A stretch of DNA of 64,000 bases, from positions 930,001-994,000 of the forward strand of contig NZ_JACHDS010000001.1 in assembly GCF_014201195.1 (NCBI RefSeq). Direction: 5' to 3'. Positions within the stretch are counted from its first letter, which is position 1. Each line of letters opens with the position of its first letter. Shown here piece after piece: positions 8,350-15,888 of the stretch. The notes beneath the pieces are model-generated. The model ran no database searches. It saw only the letters and a program-made list of their open reading frames with translations, and had not been told where the DNA came from. The position numbers were made by a program, and so were the translations under genes. The stretch is from Nocardiopsis mwathae. Its GTDB lineage: Bacteria > Actinomycetota > Actinomycetes > Streptosporangiales > Streptosporangiaceae.

Positions 8350-9143
8350 TAGTTACCCCCGGTTTGCGGAGTGTCGTTGTCGTCCTCGTCGTCTCCGTTG
8401 TCGTCGTCGGAGTCGGATCCGCTCTCGGCCTGGATCTCCTTGAACTGGTCGGCGGAGCAGTACTGCAGGTTGCCCGGGTTGCCGGCGCCCTCGGGGCTGA
8501 CCAGGCCGAGCCGGACGCCGCTGGAGAAGGACTCCGCGTAGCCGAGCTGGAGGGCCTGGTGCGGGTTGAGCCGGAACGTCACCGGGACCACGCTGTTGGT
8601 GCCGCCGGTGTTCTCGTCGATCTCGGAGGCCAGTTCGCCGACGTCGAGGACCTCGATGTTGGTGAGCACCCGGATCTGGCAGGCGTCCTCCATGCGGTCG
8701 CTGGGCTGGAAGGCCGCGTACACGTCGACGCGCGACTGGCGGCTGATCTTGCCCGCGACGCCCGTCTCGGCGTTGATCATGATCGCGAGCTCACGTTCGC
8801 CCTGCTGGAGGTCGGGTGCGGCGACGACCATGGTCTTCTGCAGCAGCGCCCCTTCGTCGATGAAGGTCGCCGACACGGGGGTGCGCCCGACCTCTTCGGC
8901 CGATAGGTCGGCGAGGAAGGTCTTCTCGTCGAAGAACTTCGCCGGAACCTCGACCTCCTCGACCATGTCCTCCGTGATCTGCTGGTAGGGCTCCACGTCC
9001 TGCGTCAACTTCAACGCGGTCCGGTAGGTGCCCATCTCGGCCTGCAGAGACGCGGAGTGGGAGATGACGGCGAAGCCGACGGCGATGGCGCCGACGGCGG
9101 CGATGACCATGAGCAGAACGCCTCGCCGCTGACGGGGGTTCAT
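8349..9143 (-). CDS. cpaB: CpaB/RcpC-like pilus assembly protein (SAF domain)
   Basis: 264 residues. A single N-terminal membrane helix (about 9-28) is followed by a SAF/CpaB region: LTQDVEPYQQITEDMVEEVE, VGRTPVSATFIDEGALLQKT, and the RcpC-type stretch ERELAIMINAETGVAGKI. The C-terminus is a very acidic tail (residues about 243-264, rich in Asp) of unclear role. CpaB/RcpC proteins act in the periplasm or outer cell layer of Tad systems. The ATG is preceded by GGAG 6 bases upstream. The stop overlaps the next gene's GTG (TAGTG), so translation is coupled. Confidence 0.85.
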   Translation of the reverse strand: MNPRQRRGVLLMVIAAVGAIAVGFAVISHSASLQAEMGTYRTALKLTQDVEPYQQITEDMVEEVEVPAKFFDEKTFLADLSAEEVGRTPVSATFIDEGALLQKTMVVAAPDLQQGERELAIMINAETGVAGKISRQSRVDVYAAFQPSDRMEDACQIRVLTNIEVLDVGELASEIDENTGGTNSVVPVTFRLNPHQALQLGYAESFSSGVRLGLVSPEGAGNPGNLQYCSADQFKEIQAESGSDSDDDNGDDEDDNDTPQTGGN

Positions 9144-9258
9144 GGTGCTCCATTTCTAGCCTGGCGGTTGGGGGACGTGGGCCGCAGTGCCGATGCGGGA
9201 CCGTGCGGCTGACACTGCGGGCGCGGCGCCTTTGCGCCGCGCCCACGGGGGCAGGAGC

Positions 9259-10515
9259 CTATTCCGGTGGAGGTACCGGGCCTCCTGTTCTCGAATGTCC
9301 GGCCTCGTGCGGCGAGCGTCCGTGAGGCAGCGGAGCGGGGGGCTGGGCCGTCTGGTTTCTCGGCGGTGGCCCAGGTGGTCGGGGTGGGGCAGATGGCCCG
9401 GGTGGCCCAGCCGGCCCGGGTGGCACCTGAGGCGCCGGTGGGTGCGCGGCCGGAGCCCGCTGGGGTGGGCGCCCCGGTGCGGGCTGAGGGGGCTGCTGCG
9501 GAGCCGTGTTGCTGTGCGGCCGCGGTGCCTGCGGCGCGGTCTGCTGACGCCGGTAGCGGTCCAGGGCGGCCTGGGCCGGGCCGCTGCCCCGGCTGTGCGG
9601 CTGCGTGTTGACGGGGGGCGGGACGTTGCCCGCCCTGGAGTAGCCCGGCGGGCGGCCGACCGGCATCTGGTTGGCGGCGCCGCAGAACGGGCAGTGCCCG
9701 CCCGCGACCTGCTCACCGCACCACGAGCAGGTGACCGGCCGGATGCTGCGCGCCGGCTGGGTCAGGGCGTTGGGGTGGGCGCTGAAGGCCACGAACTCGA
9801 CGTACTTCGACGAGCCCCAGTACTCCTTGCCCAGGGGCTGCGTCGGAAGCTTGCGCGTGGAGTCGGTACGGATAACCGGGATGAACTGCTGGTCGAACGT
9901 GTCGGTGTCGATGTCGTCGCCCGCCGAGTAGAGCATCTGGACGGGGTCGATTGGTCGGAAGGGGATGTTCGGGGCCGGGTCCATCCGCTTCACCCGGCCC
10001 ACACGGGGAATCGGGGCGCAGAAGGCGAGGAACTTGACCTTGGGGGCGAAGGAGCCCAGGTGCTGCTTGAGGGTGATCGGGATGGTGGAGAGGTTGCCGA
10101 CGCTGCGCAGCCAACCGCCGGCGAGCATGTGCTCGGGCAGCTCCTTGGCCAGCGCCGCGATGATGCCCGACGGGAGGTAGGGCGCCAGGTAGGCGAGCTG
10201 GTCCGCCATGAGCGACAGGGCCAGCGGTGAAAGGTCGGCGCTGACCGCGGCGATGTGGTCGGTGCGCAGTGCCCCTCGGGCGAACCGGATGGTGCGTACG
10301 GCCTCATCGGCCCGCCACGCCGGGTAGAGCGCCACGACCTTCCTGCCCTGGGCGATGTGGTGGGCCGTGAAGTCCAGGAACTCGGCGGATCGCGCGGCGT
10401 GGTCGTCACCGGCCAGCGCGAACCGTTGTGCCTGTGAGGACCCGAGGTGACCCGTGCTTGGGATGTCAGCCAGCAGGGCGACGACAGGCGTCGACCTGGA
10501 GGGGGCAGTGGACAC
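9259..10515 (-). CDS. Zinc-ribbon protein of unknown function, paralogue A, beside the Tad operon
   Basis: I do not recognise this family. The frame is open from 10623, but the GTG at 10515 has GGGAG 9 bases upstream and begins just before the conserved region, giving 418 residues. An N-terminal domain of about 250 residues carries VVALLADIPSTGHLG, KVVALYPAWRADEAVRTIRF, LSPLALSLMADQLAYLAPYL and KEYWGSSKYVEFVAFSAHP. A zinc-ribbon-like motif follows (CSWC then CPFC), then a long Pro/Arg/Gln-rich, probably disordered tail. No membrane segment or signal peptide is seen, so it is likely cytoplasmic. The next gene upstream (10786-12219) is a full-length paralogue. It lies 115 bases before cpaB in the same direction and may belong to the same transcription unit. 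Confidence 0.75.
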   Translation of the reverse strand: MSTAPSRSTPVVALLADIPSTGHLGSSQAQRFALAGDDHAARSAEFLDFTAHHIAQGRKVVALYPAWRADEAVRTIRFARGALRTDHIAAVSADLSPLALSLMADQLAYLAPYLPSGIIAALAKELPEHMLAGGWLRSVGNLSTIPITLKQHLGSFAPKVKFLAFCAPIPRVGRVKRMDPAPNIPFRPIDPVQMLYSAGDDIDTDTFDQQFIPVIRTDSTRKLPTQPLGKEYWGSSKYVEFVAFSAHPNALTQPARSIRPVTCSWCGEQVAGGHCPFCGAANQMPVGRPPGYSRAGNVPPPVNTQPHSRGSGPAQAALDRYRRQQTAPQAPRPHSNTAPQQPPQPAPGRPPQRAPAAHPPAPQVPPGPAGPPGPSAPPRPPGPPPRNQTAQPPAPLPHGRSPHEAGHSRTGGPVPPPE

Positions 10516-10785
10516 TTTGGCTAGCTCCCGGGGGATGGGGTCGTACGTGGGACGAGGGCGCGGCAGGCCACTGGCGGTTCGTCCCGGGATATCGTATTGC
10601 GTCGTCACTGACAGGCGCGACACACAGCCTGTTCATGCTGCTCTCCGAGAATCGCCGCAGCCTACGCTGGGTTATGGTCTACCGGAAAATCAGCCTGTTT
10701 GCACTCGGAACAGTGACGCTCGGTGCAATTCTGGCCGATATAGGACACGAGGTCACGCTTGGGTTGCGGCAGCTTGTCCGGCTGG

Positions 10786-12219
10786 TCAGGGCGGTGTAAC
10801 TCGACGTGCCAAGGTGCTCTCGCCGGAGGCAGGAAGATCATACGCACCCGGTGGTTCGGAATCGGCGTTCAAGGGGTGCGAACCGGGGCGGCCGTTGGGC
10901 GCCATGGGAAGTGCCGACGGTGGATTTCGGTGGTGAATTACCTGGTCGGAGCCGGTGCGCGGGGATGGGACCGGCGTCGGGTGCGGTGAATTCAGCAGTC
11001 GCTCGGGGAGTGACGGCAGGGGCGCGTGGGAGGACCGGGCGCGCAGGCGGATCGACTCCATGCGGTCGCCCAGCGTGGCTGGAACGGGTTCCTGCTGGTC
11101 GTCCGGGGCGGGGCAGGTCGGCAGCGGAGGCGGCGCCGGGGCCTCCTGGGGTTCCGGTTCCCCCGGGGTGCCGGTGGGGTCGGAACATGACGGCGCGTGA
11201 TCGTCCGTCGCGCCTGTGGCACGTATGCGGGGGCGCGGCGTGACGGGCGCCGACAGGCGCGGTGGGCCCGGCGGGCGGCGTGTGAGCCGGTTGGCCGCGC
11301 CGCAGAACGGGCAGGTCGGGATGGCGACCGGCTCGCGGCACCAGGTGCACATCGTCGAGGCCAGGTCGGTGAGGACGGCGGTGAGCGCGCGCGGGTGGGC
11401 GCTGAAGGACACGAACTCGATGTGGGCCGAGGTCCCCCAGTAGTCGGCGGCCAGAGGCTGTGGTGGCAGCGCCAGGGAGCGGTCCGGGGACAGGACCGGG
11501 AGCAGGTGGTCGTCGAGGAACGAGGTGCGCAAACCCTCGGGGATCGTGTAGAGCATCTGGGTGGGTGCCTGCGGGCGGTACGGCAGCTCGTCGATGTCGG
11601 CGCCGTGGCGGATCCAGCGGACGCCGGCCTCCGGGGAGCAGTACGCGAGAAACGCGACGCCGGGGACGTAGGAGCCCACATGCTGGCCGATCGTCGTGGG
11701 CAGCGTGGCCAGCGAGCCGACCCTGCGCAGCCACGCCCCGGCCAGGATGTGTTTCGGGAGCTCGCGTGCCACCGCCGCGGTGAGCCCGGCGGGCAGGTAG
11801 GGCGCGAGGTGGGCGAGCTGGTCGGCCACCAGCGACAGGGCCAGCGGTGAGAGGTCGAGCGGGACCTGGGCGATGTGGTCGGTGCGCAGCGCGCCCCGGG
11901 CGAAGCGGATGGCCCGCAGGGCCGGCTCGGCCCGCCAGGCGGGGTAGACGGCGATGACCTTGTGCCCGTCGTCGAGCCGCCGGGCCGCGAAGTCGATGAA
12001 CTCCGCGCCACCCCCGAGCGCCGCCGACCGCGACGTGAAGACGCGGCGGCCCGGATCGGGAAGGTCGAAGCGGCGGGCACACGCGTCCCCCAGCTGCCCG
12101 GTGGCCGGGATGTCGGCCATCAGGGCCACGGCCGCCGTGGGCCCACTGCGCACAGCGGTCCTGGTGAGACCGGCCGGGGCCGGTGCGGCTGCGGGCTCAG
12201 GGTGGGAGGAGGGCACCAT
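10786..12219 (-). CDS. Zinc-ribbon protein of unknown function, paralogue B, beside the Tad operon
   Basis: 477 residues, family not recognised. It aligns along its first 300 residues with the neighbouring protein at 9259-10515: AVALMADIPATGQLG, KVIAVYPAWRAEPALRAIRF, LSPLALSLVADQLAHLAPYL and DYWGTSAHIEFVSFSAHPRA all match. It has the same CTWC/CPFC zinc-ribbon-like motif, then a different low-complexity tail rich in Pro, Ser and Arg. Arrangement in tandem and conserved spacing suggest gene duplication followed by tail divergence. No membrane segment is evident. ATG start at 12219; GGGGAG lies about 5 bases upstream. Its job may relate to Tad regulation or assembly, inferred only from position. 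Confidence 0.74.
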   Translation of the reverse strand: MVPSSHPEPAAAPAPAGLTRTAVRSGPTAAVALMADIPATGQLGDACARRFDLPDPGRRVFTSRSAALGGGAEFIDFAARRLDDGHKVIAVYPAWRAEPALRAIRFARGALRTDHIAQVPLDLSPLALSLVADQLAHLAPYLPAGLTAAVARELPKHILAGAWLRRVGSLATLPTTIGQHVGSYVPGVAFLAYCSPEAGVRWIRHGADIDELPYRPQAPTQMLYTIPEGLRTSFLDDHLLPVLSPDRSLALPPQPLAADYWGTSAHIEFVSFSAHPRALTAVLTDLASTMCTWCREPVAIPTCPFCGAANRLTRRPPGPPRLSAPVTPRPRIRATGATDDHAPSCSDPTGTPGEPEPQEAPAPPPLPTCPAPDDQQEPVPATLGDRMESIRLRARSSHAPLPSLPERLLNSPHPTPVPSPRTGSDQVIHHRNPPSALPMAPNGRPGSHPLNADSEPPGAYDLPASGESTLARRVTPP

Positions 12220-12459
12220 GCAAGCTCCCCAAAGGTAGGTGCTTGGTTACGGCGAGGTCATGCGATGGTGGTTCCCGGTGCCGCGATCTCACGTGTCCCG
12301 TGCGGCGGATCGAATTCTTATCGTAATGAAAGGCCCGTGGCCCGGGGAGGGCGTCCGGTCGGCCTGTGGATAGTGGGGTGCGAGCGGTCGGCTCCTCCTC
12401 CCCCGGGGCACTGCGATTCTGCTTCGGGTGACGGGGCGTCCCGGTAGCCGGGTCGGCGG

Positions 12460-13086
12460 TCAGCGCAGGGCGTTGAGGAGGAGCAGCACGCCGGTGGCGA
12501 TCATCAGCACGCTGGCACCCACCGCGATCATGTGGTGGGCACGGGGGCTGAGCCGTCGTCCGCTGGTGCCGACCACCGCCGCCAGGACGACCTTGCTTCC
12601 GACGAGCAGGCCGTAGAAGCCGATGACGAAGGCTGCGGCCGCAAGGAGGCTGGTCTGGGCGGCGGACACCGTCAGCGGTGCGCCGACCCCGATCCAGAAG
12701 ATCCAGGGGTGCGGGCTGAGGACGTTGACGACGACACCGCGGAGCAGGTACTGCGGAGCCGACCTCCTGGCCCCGGGGCCCGACCCGTCGAGGGCCGCGG
12801 CCGCGGCCGGTTGCCGTGACTCGCGCAGCGACATCACCCCGAAGCCGATGACCACCAGGCCGCCGATGGCGGACAGGGTGGCGGCGACCGACGGGGGGAA
12901 CGTCGAGAGCAGGGTGAGGGCGAGCAACGCGATCGGCAGGTCGGTGAGCAGCGGCGCGAACGCCAACCGGGACCCTGCTGCCACGCCGTCGCGCAGGCTG
13001 CTCAATACGACGAGGCTCAGCAGCGGGCCGGGGCTCAGCCCTGCGCCGAGCCCCAGCGCGATTCCGACTCCGAGGGCTTCGATCAC
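12460..13086 (-). CDS. LysE/RhtB-family amino-acid exporter
   Basis: The frame is open further upstream, but the natural start is the GTG at 13086, which begins VIEALGVGIALGLGAGLSPG and gives 208 residues, the usual LysE length. The protein has about six hydrophobic helices with the family signature GLGAGLSPGPLLSLV near the N-terminus and PHPWIFWIGVGAPL in the middle. LysE/RhtB proteins export amino acids or related small molecules. The start lies one base after the stop of the upstream TDO-like gene, so the two are coupled. That suggests export of the enzyme's amino-acid-derived product or relief of substrate excess. Confidence 0.87.
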   Translation of the reverse strand: MIEALGVGIALGLGAGLSPGPLLSLVVLSSLRDGVAAGSRLAFAPLLTDLPIALLALTLLSTFPPSVAATLSAIGGLVVIGFGVMSLRESRQPAAAAALDGSGPGARRSAPQYLLRGVVVNVLSPHPWIFWIGVGAPLTVSAAQTSLLAAAAFVIGFYGLLVGSKVVLAAVVGTSGRRLSPRAHHMIAVGASVLMIATGVLLLLNALR

Positions 13087-13087
13087 G

Positions 13088-14293
13088 CTATGACCTGCCA
13101 GGTGTGTCGCCTGTATGTGCGGCGCGGGCGGGGCACCGGTCCCCGATCTCCCAGAAGAGCCGGTTGTCCAGGGTACGCCGCAGGTAGTCGACACCGTCGG
13201 TGTCCCCGGTACCGGCCGCGTCCCCGATCATCGTTCTCGCCAGGCTGAGGTGCGTGCGCTTCCACTTCTGGTGGGCCTTCTCCAGTCGGTCCAGTGCCGT
13301 GTCGACGGCCTCCTGCTGTTTCTCGCTGAGCCGGGGGTACACGCGCAGATACCAGGCTGCGAGAGAATCGGGCGGCGATGGGTCCAGTGCCCTTTCTCGG
13401 ATGCCGGGTACGGATCGGAAAGCCGGTGAGTCGAGCCGCTCGGGTGTCGGCAGACCGCAGAGCAGTTCGAGGGACTTGTAGGCGCGCGACTGAATTGCGC
13501 TGGACCCATCGGTCTGTGCGCGAAACGCCTGAAACGACTCCGGCCGCATCGTGGCGAGCAGGCTGAACAGGCCTGAAGTGCGTTCCAGTTCCGTGGCCGC
13601 TGCGTTGATATGGGCGGTGGCGCCGAGAATGTCGTGGGTGTGCGATGCGTCCAGTGCGTCCTGGAGTTCGACCCCCATGGCCAGGAACGTGATCTCGTAC
13701 GCCTGCAGGACACGAATGAAAAGATACTCGTCGTGCTGCGGCGACACCGGAAGAACACTACACGCGAGGATCCTTCCGGCGCGGTCGTTCGGTGGGGCGG
13801 GCAGCGGTTCCACGTCATCCCACTCGGCGCTCAGCCGCTGGGCCTTGGTGATCCTCCGGGCCGTGGTGGCCGGGGAGGGGCGCCCCAGCGGGAGCCGGTC
13901 GTCGCCGATCCCCCGCGCCGTCTCCGACTCGAAGGCCACCACGTCGGCCATGAGCAGTCGCCTCAGTCGCCGGGCGGGGAAGGGGGCGCCCGATCCGGGG
14001 AACACGGCGTTGAGGACGTCCAGTGCGAGGTAGCTGCGGTAGTCATAGCGCCCCTCGTCCTTGTCGAGTACGCAGTCCAGCAGCGCGGTGATCCACGGAT
14101 CGCCGCTGTGGGCGGCACGGGCCTGCCGCAGGCTTCCCAGCAGCGGGGCGTCGAGGGCGTCTTTTCCTGTCCGGAGGATCCTGCGGACCACCCCTTCGGC
14201 GGAGAGCGGATCGCCGGGTCGGCATCCCTGAGCCGGGGACGCGTCCAGCTCGCGGTCGGATTTTGCTTCTGACGAATACGTCGCACTCATCAT
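13088..14293 (-). CDS. Tryptophan 2,3-dioxygenase-superfamily heme enzyme with altered distal residue
   Basis: 401 residues; bacterial TDO is usually about 280. TDO landmarks are present in order: YDYRSYLALDVLNA (84-97, cf. the N-terminal YxxYLxLDxLL), HDEYLFIRVLQAYEITF (187-203), MRPESFQAFR (249-258), SSAIQSRAYKSLELL, and HQKWKRTHLSLARTMIG (341-357) with GTGDTDGVDYL. H348 matches the heme-ligating histidine and R258 the substrate-carboxylate arginine. The distal catalytic histidine of TDO (in FIIVHQ) is replaced by L196 (FIRVLQ). An extra segment of about 85 residues lies between the first two landmarks. These changes point to an aromatic amino-acid oxygenase with non-standard chemistry rather than routine kynurenine formation. 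The LysE exporter follows immediately. Motif comparison is from memory of the family. Confidence 0.8.
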   Translation of the reverse strand: MMSATYSSEAKSDRELDASPAQGCRPGDPLSAEGVVRRILRTGKDALDAPLLGSLRQARAAHSGDPWITALLDCVLDKDEGRYDYRSYLALDVLNAVFPGSGAPFPARRLRRLLMADVVAFESETARGIGDDRLPLGRPSPATTARRITKAQRLSAEWDDVEPLPAPPNDRAGRILACSVLPVSPQHDEYLFIRVLQAYEITFLAMGVELQDALDASHTHDILGATAHINAAATELERTSGLFSLLATMRPESFQAFRAQTDGSSAIQSRAYKSLELLCGLPTPERLDSPAFRSVPGIRERALDPSPPDSLAAWYLRVYPRLSEKQQEAVDTALDRLEKAHQKWKRTHLSLARTMIGDAAGTGDTDGVDYLRRTLDNRLFWEIGDRCPARAAHTGDTPGRS

Positions 14294-14892
14294 GAAAGTC
14301 GCCTCTGGTCTATCTCGGTGTCATGTCGATTGGTATCGACGAGAGCAGCAGAAACAGGGCAGGGGGTGACTGCCTCCGCCGGAGACATCGCCGGCGCGCG
14401 GGGCGAGGTATATCGAGGGGTCCCCCTCCGAAGATTCGCGCGGGGAGGCGTTTCCTGCGATATCGTGCGCTCGTCGGCGGAAGTTTCCTGCTTGTCCGGA
14501 AGACGGGTGGGGTTTCGTTCTTGGGGCCGTACCGGAATGTTGTCCACCCTAGGTGATGGCCCGGGAGGTGGAAACTGATGATCAGGAAGGACGCTTGAGG
14601 GGGTTGTCCGAAAACTGGACGCTAGGAAATGCCAGAACTCGGGGTGTGGACTATTCGATCATGTGCGCGGCCAGGGCAGAAAGAAGGTGGTGCGCGAAGA
14701 TCATTCCCTGCGCGTCCGCTGGGGAGGTTGCGCCCGCCCTTTTGCCCGTCCGATTCCGGGGTTTTACCGGACACACATGTCCGGATGTGGCCGTGGCCGT
14801 GATCGCAGCGTGGAGGACCCGGCCGAGCGCGCCCGAACACGCCGGGGCAAGTGCCCGACGCGCCGCCCGCTCGGGCGAAGGCACCTCCTCAA
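14294..14892. other. Intergenic region upstream of the TDO-like gene; one perfect palindrome
   Basis: About 600 bases without a convincing gene. Open frames exist on both strands, but they show no family features. A perfect inverted repeat, CCGGACA-caca-TGTCCGG, lies at 14767-14784 and could be an operator or a small hairpin. The promoter of the leftward TDO-lysE unit must lie here, but no clear -35/-10 pair can be chosen. Confidence 0.4.
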
Positions 14893-14930
14893 CGGAAAAG
14901 GCCCGGTCATCGCATCTCGATGACCAGGCC
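14893..14930 (-). terminator. Intrinsic terminator of the tRNA-His gene
   Basis: On the minus strand a stem of GGCC(t)GGTCATCG pairs with CGATGACC(g)GGCC around a five-base loop. It is followed by CTTTTCC. It begins 9 bases after the tRNA 3' end, the expected place for termination of the leftward tRNA transcript. Confidence 0.85.
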
Positions 14931-14938
14931 TCCCGCTC

Positions 14939-15015
14939 TGGGGTGAGTGAGGGGACTTGAACCCCCGACATCTTGGACCACAACCAAGTGCTCTGCCAAC
15001 TGAGCTACACCCACC
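14939..15015 (-). tRNA. tRNA-His (anticodon GTG)
   Basis: The minus strand folds as a complete cloverleaf. The acceptor stem is GTGGGTG/CACTCAC. The D arm contains TAGCTCAGTTGGCAGAGCA. The anticodon arm CTTGGTTGTGGTCCAAG exposes GTG. The T arm is GGGGGTTCAAGTCCCC. An unpaired G at 15015 matches the extra G-1 typical of tRNA-His, opposite a C discriminator. CCA is encoded at 14941-14939. A terminator follows; orn lies just upstream in the same direction, a pairing seen in other actinomycetes. Confidence 0.97.
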
Positions 15016-15089
15016 ATGTCCGCGGGGCTGAAGTGGCTTCAGCGCCTGCGTTCATGGAAGAGTCTAGCGGACGTCAGAGGGTGCTTCGC

Positions 15090-15740
15090 TCACTTTTCCG
15101 GCCGGGTCGCGCCCTCGGGCTCGGTGGTGCTGAGCACACCCGTGCCGCCCGCGACGATGTCGGCCGCGATCGCGCGGGCCGTGGCGCTGTCCGGGCCGGG
15201 GGCGGGGACGAAGGCGGCGGCACGGTAGTAGCGCAGCTCCTGGATGCTCTCGGTGATGTCGGCCAGGGCGCGGTGCCCGCCGTTCTTCTCCGGGCTGGCG
15301 AAGTAGATCCGCGGGAACCAGCGGCGCAGCAGCTCCTTGATGCTGGAGACGTCCACCATGCGGTAGTGGAGGTGCTCGTCGATGCGCGGCATGTCCCTCG
15401 CGAGGAACAGGCGGTCCGTCGCGATGGAGTTGCCGCACAGCGGCGCCTTCTTCGGCTCGGGCACGTAGCGCTTGATGTGCGCGAGGACGAGGTCCTCGGC
15501 CTCCTTCAGGGTCACGCCCTTGTCGAGCACGTCGAGCAGACCGGAGGTGGTGTGCATCTGCGTGACGAACTCACCCATCTGGTCCAGCGCCTCCTGCGGC
15601 GGCTTGATGACCACGTCGATGCCCTCGTCGAGCTGGTTGAGGTCGCCGTCCGTGATACGGCAGGCCACCTCGATCAGCGCATCGCGTTCGAGGTCGAGCC
15701 CCGTCATCTCACAGTCGATCCACACCAGGCAGTCATTCAT
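15090..15740 (-). CDS. orn: Oligoribonuclease
   Basis: 216 residues, slightly longer than the 180-200 typical. It is a DEDDh exonuclease: WIDCEMTGLDLERDALIEVA carries the first Asp and Glu, the middle region has CGNSIATDRLFLARDMP, and HRALADITESIQELRYYR carries the last His and Asp. It degrades 2-5-nt RNA oligomers and linear dinucleotides such as pGpG. The extra C-terminal 30 residues are low in complexity. ATG start at 15740. It is followed by tRNA-His on the same strand. Confidence 0.95.
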   Translation of the reverse strand: MNDCLVWIDCEMTGLDLERDALIEVACRITDGDLNQLDEGIDVVIKPPQEALDQMGEFVTQMHTTSGLLDVLDKGVTLKEAEDLVLAHIKRYVPEPKKAPLCGNSIATDRLFLARDMPRIDEHLHYRMVDVSSIKELLRRWFPRIYFASPEKNGGHRALADITESIQELRYYRAAAFVPAPGPDSATARAIAADIVAGGTGVLSTTEPEGATRPEK

Positions 15741-15888
15741 ACCGGTCAGCTTAGGGCGTCTGACGAGTGGCGGTTCTCGTCACCGCTGGTGCGGGCGGGG
15801 GACCGAACGGTGCGGCCCCGGTGCCCCGGCTCGATCACGCCGGGGCACCGGGGCACCGGGGCCGCGGGAGGCGGGCCGGGTCGACCGC

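Noticed and set aside
2079-9000. Many long rightward open frames opposite the Tad genes
   Set aside because: They are antisense shadows typical of high-GC coding DNA; the minus-strand proteins carry the real motifs.
10662-10847. A 61-codon leftward frame with Cys residues across the gap between the two zinc-bon paralogues
   Set aside because: It overlaps the end of paralogue B in another frame and has no ribosome-binding site or family features; most likely a chance frame.
14290-14547. An 85-codon leftward frame ending at the TDO-like gene start
   Set aside because: The stop/start overlap looked like coupling, but the composition (Pro/Thr/Arg-rich, no hydrophobic core) is that of random high-GC DNA.
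14939-15015. Possible integration (att) site at tRNA-His
   Set aside because: No integrase gene and no second copy of the tRNA 3' end was seen in the window.
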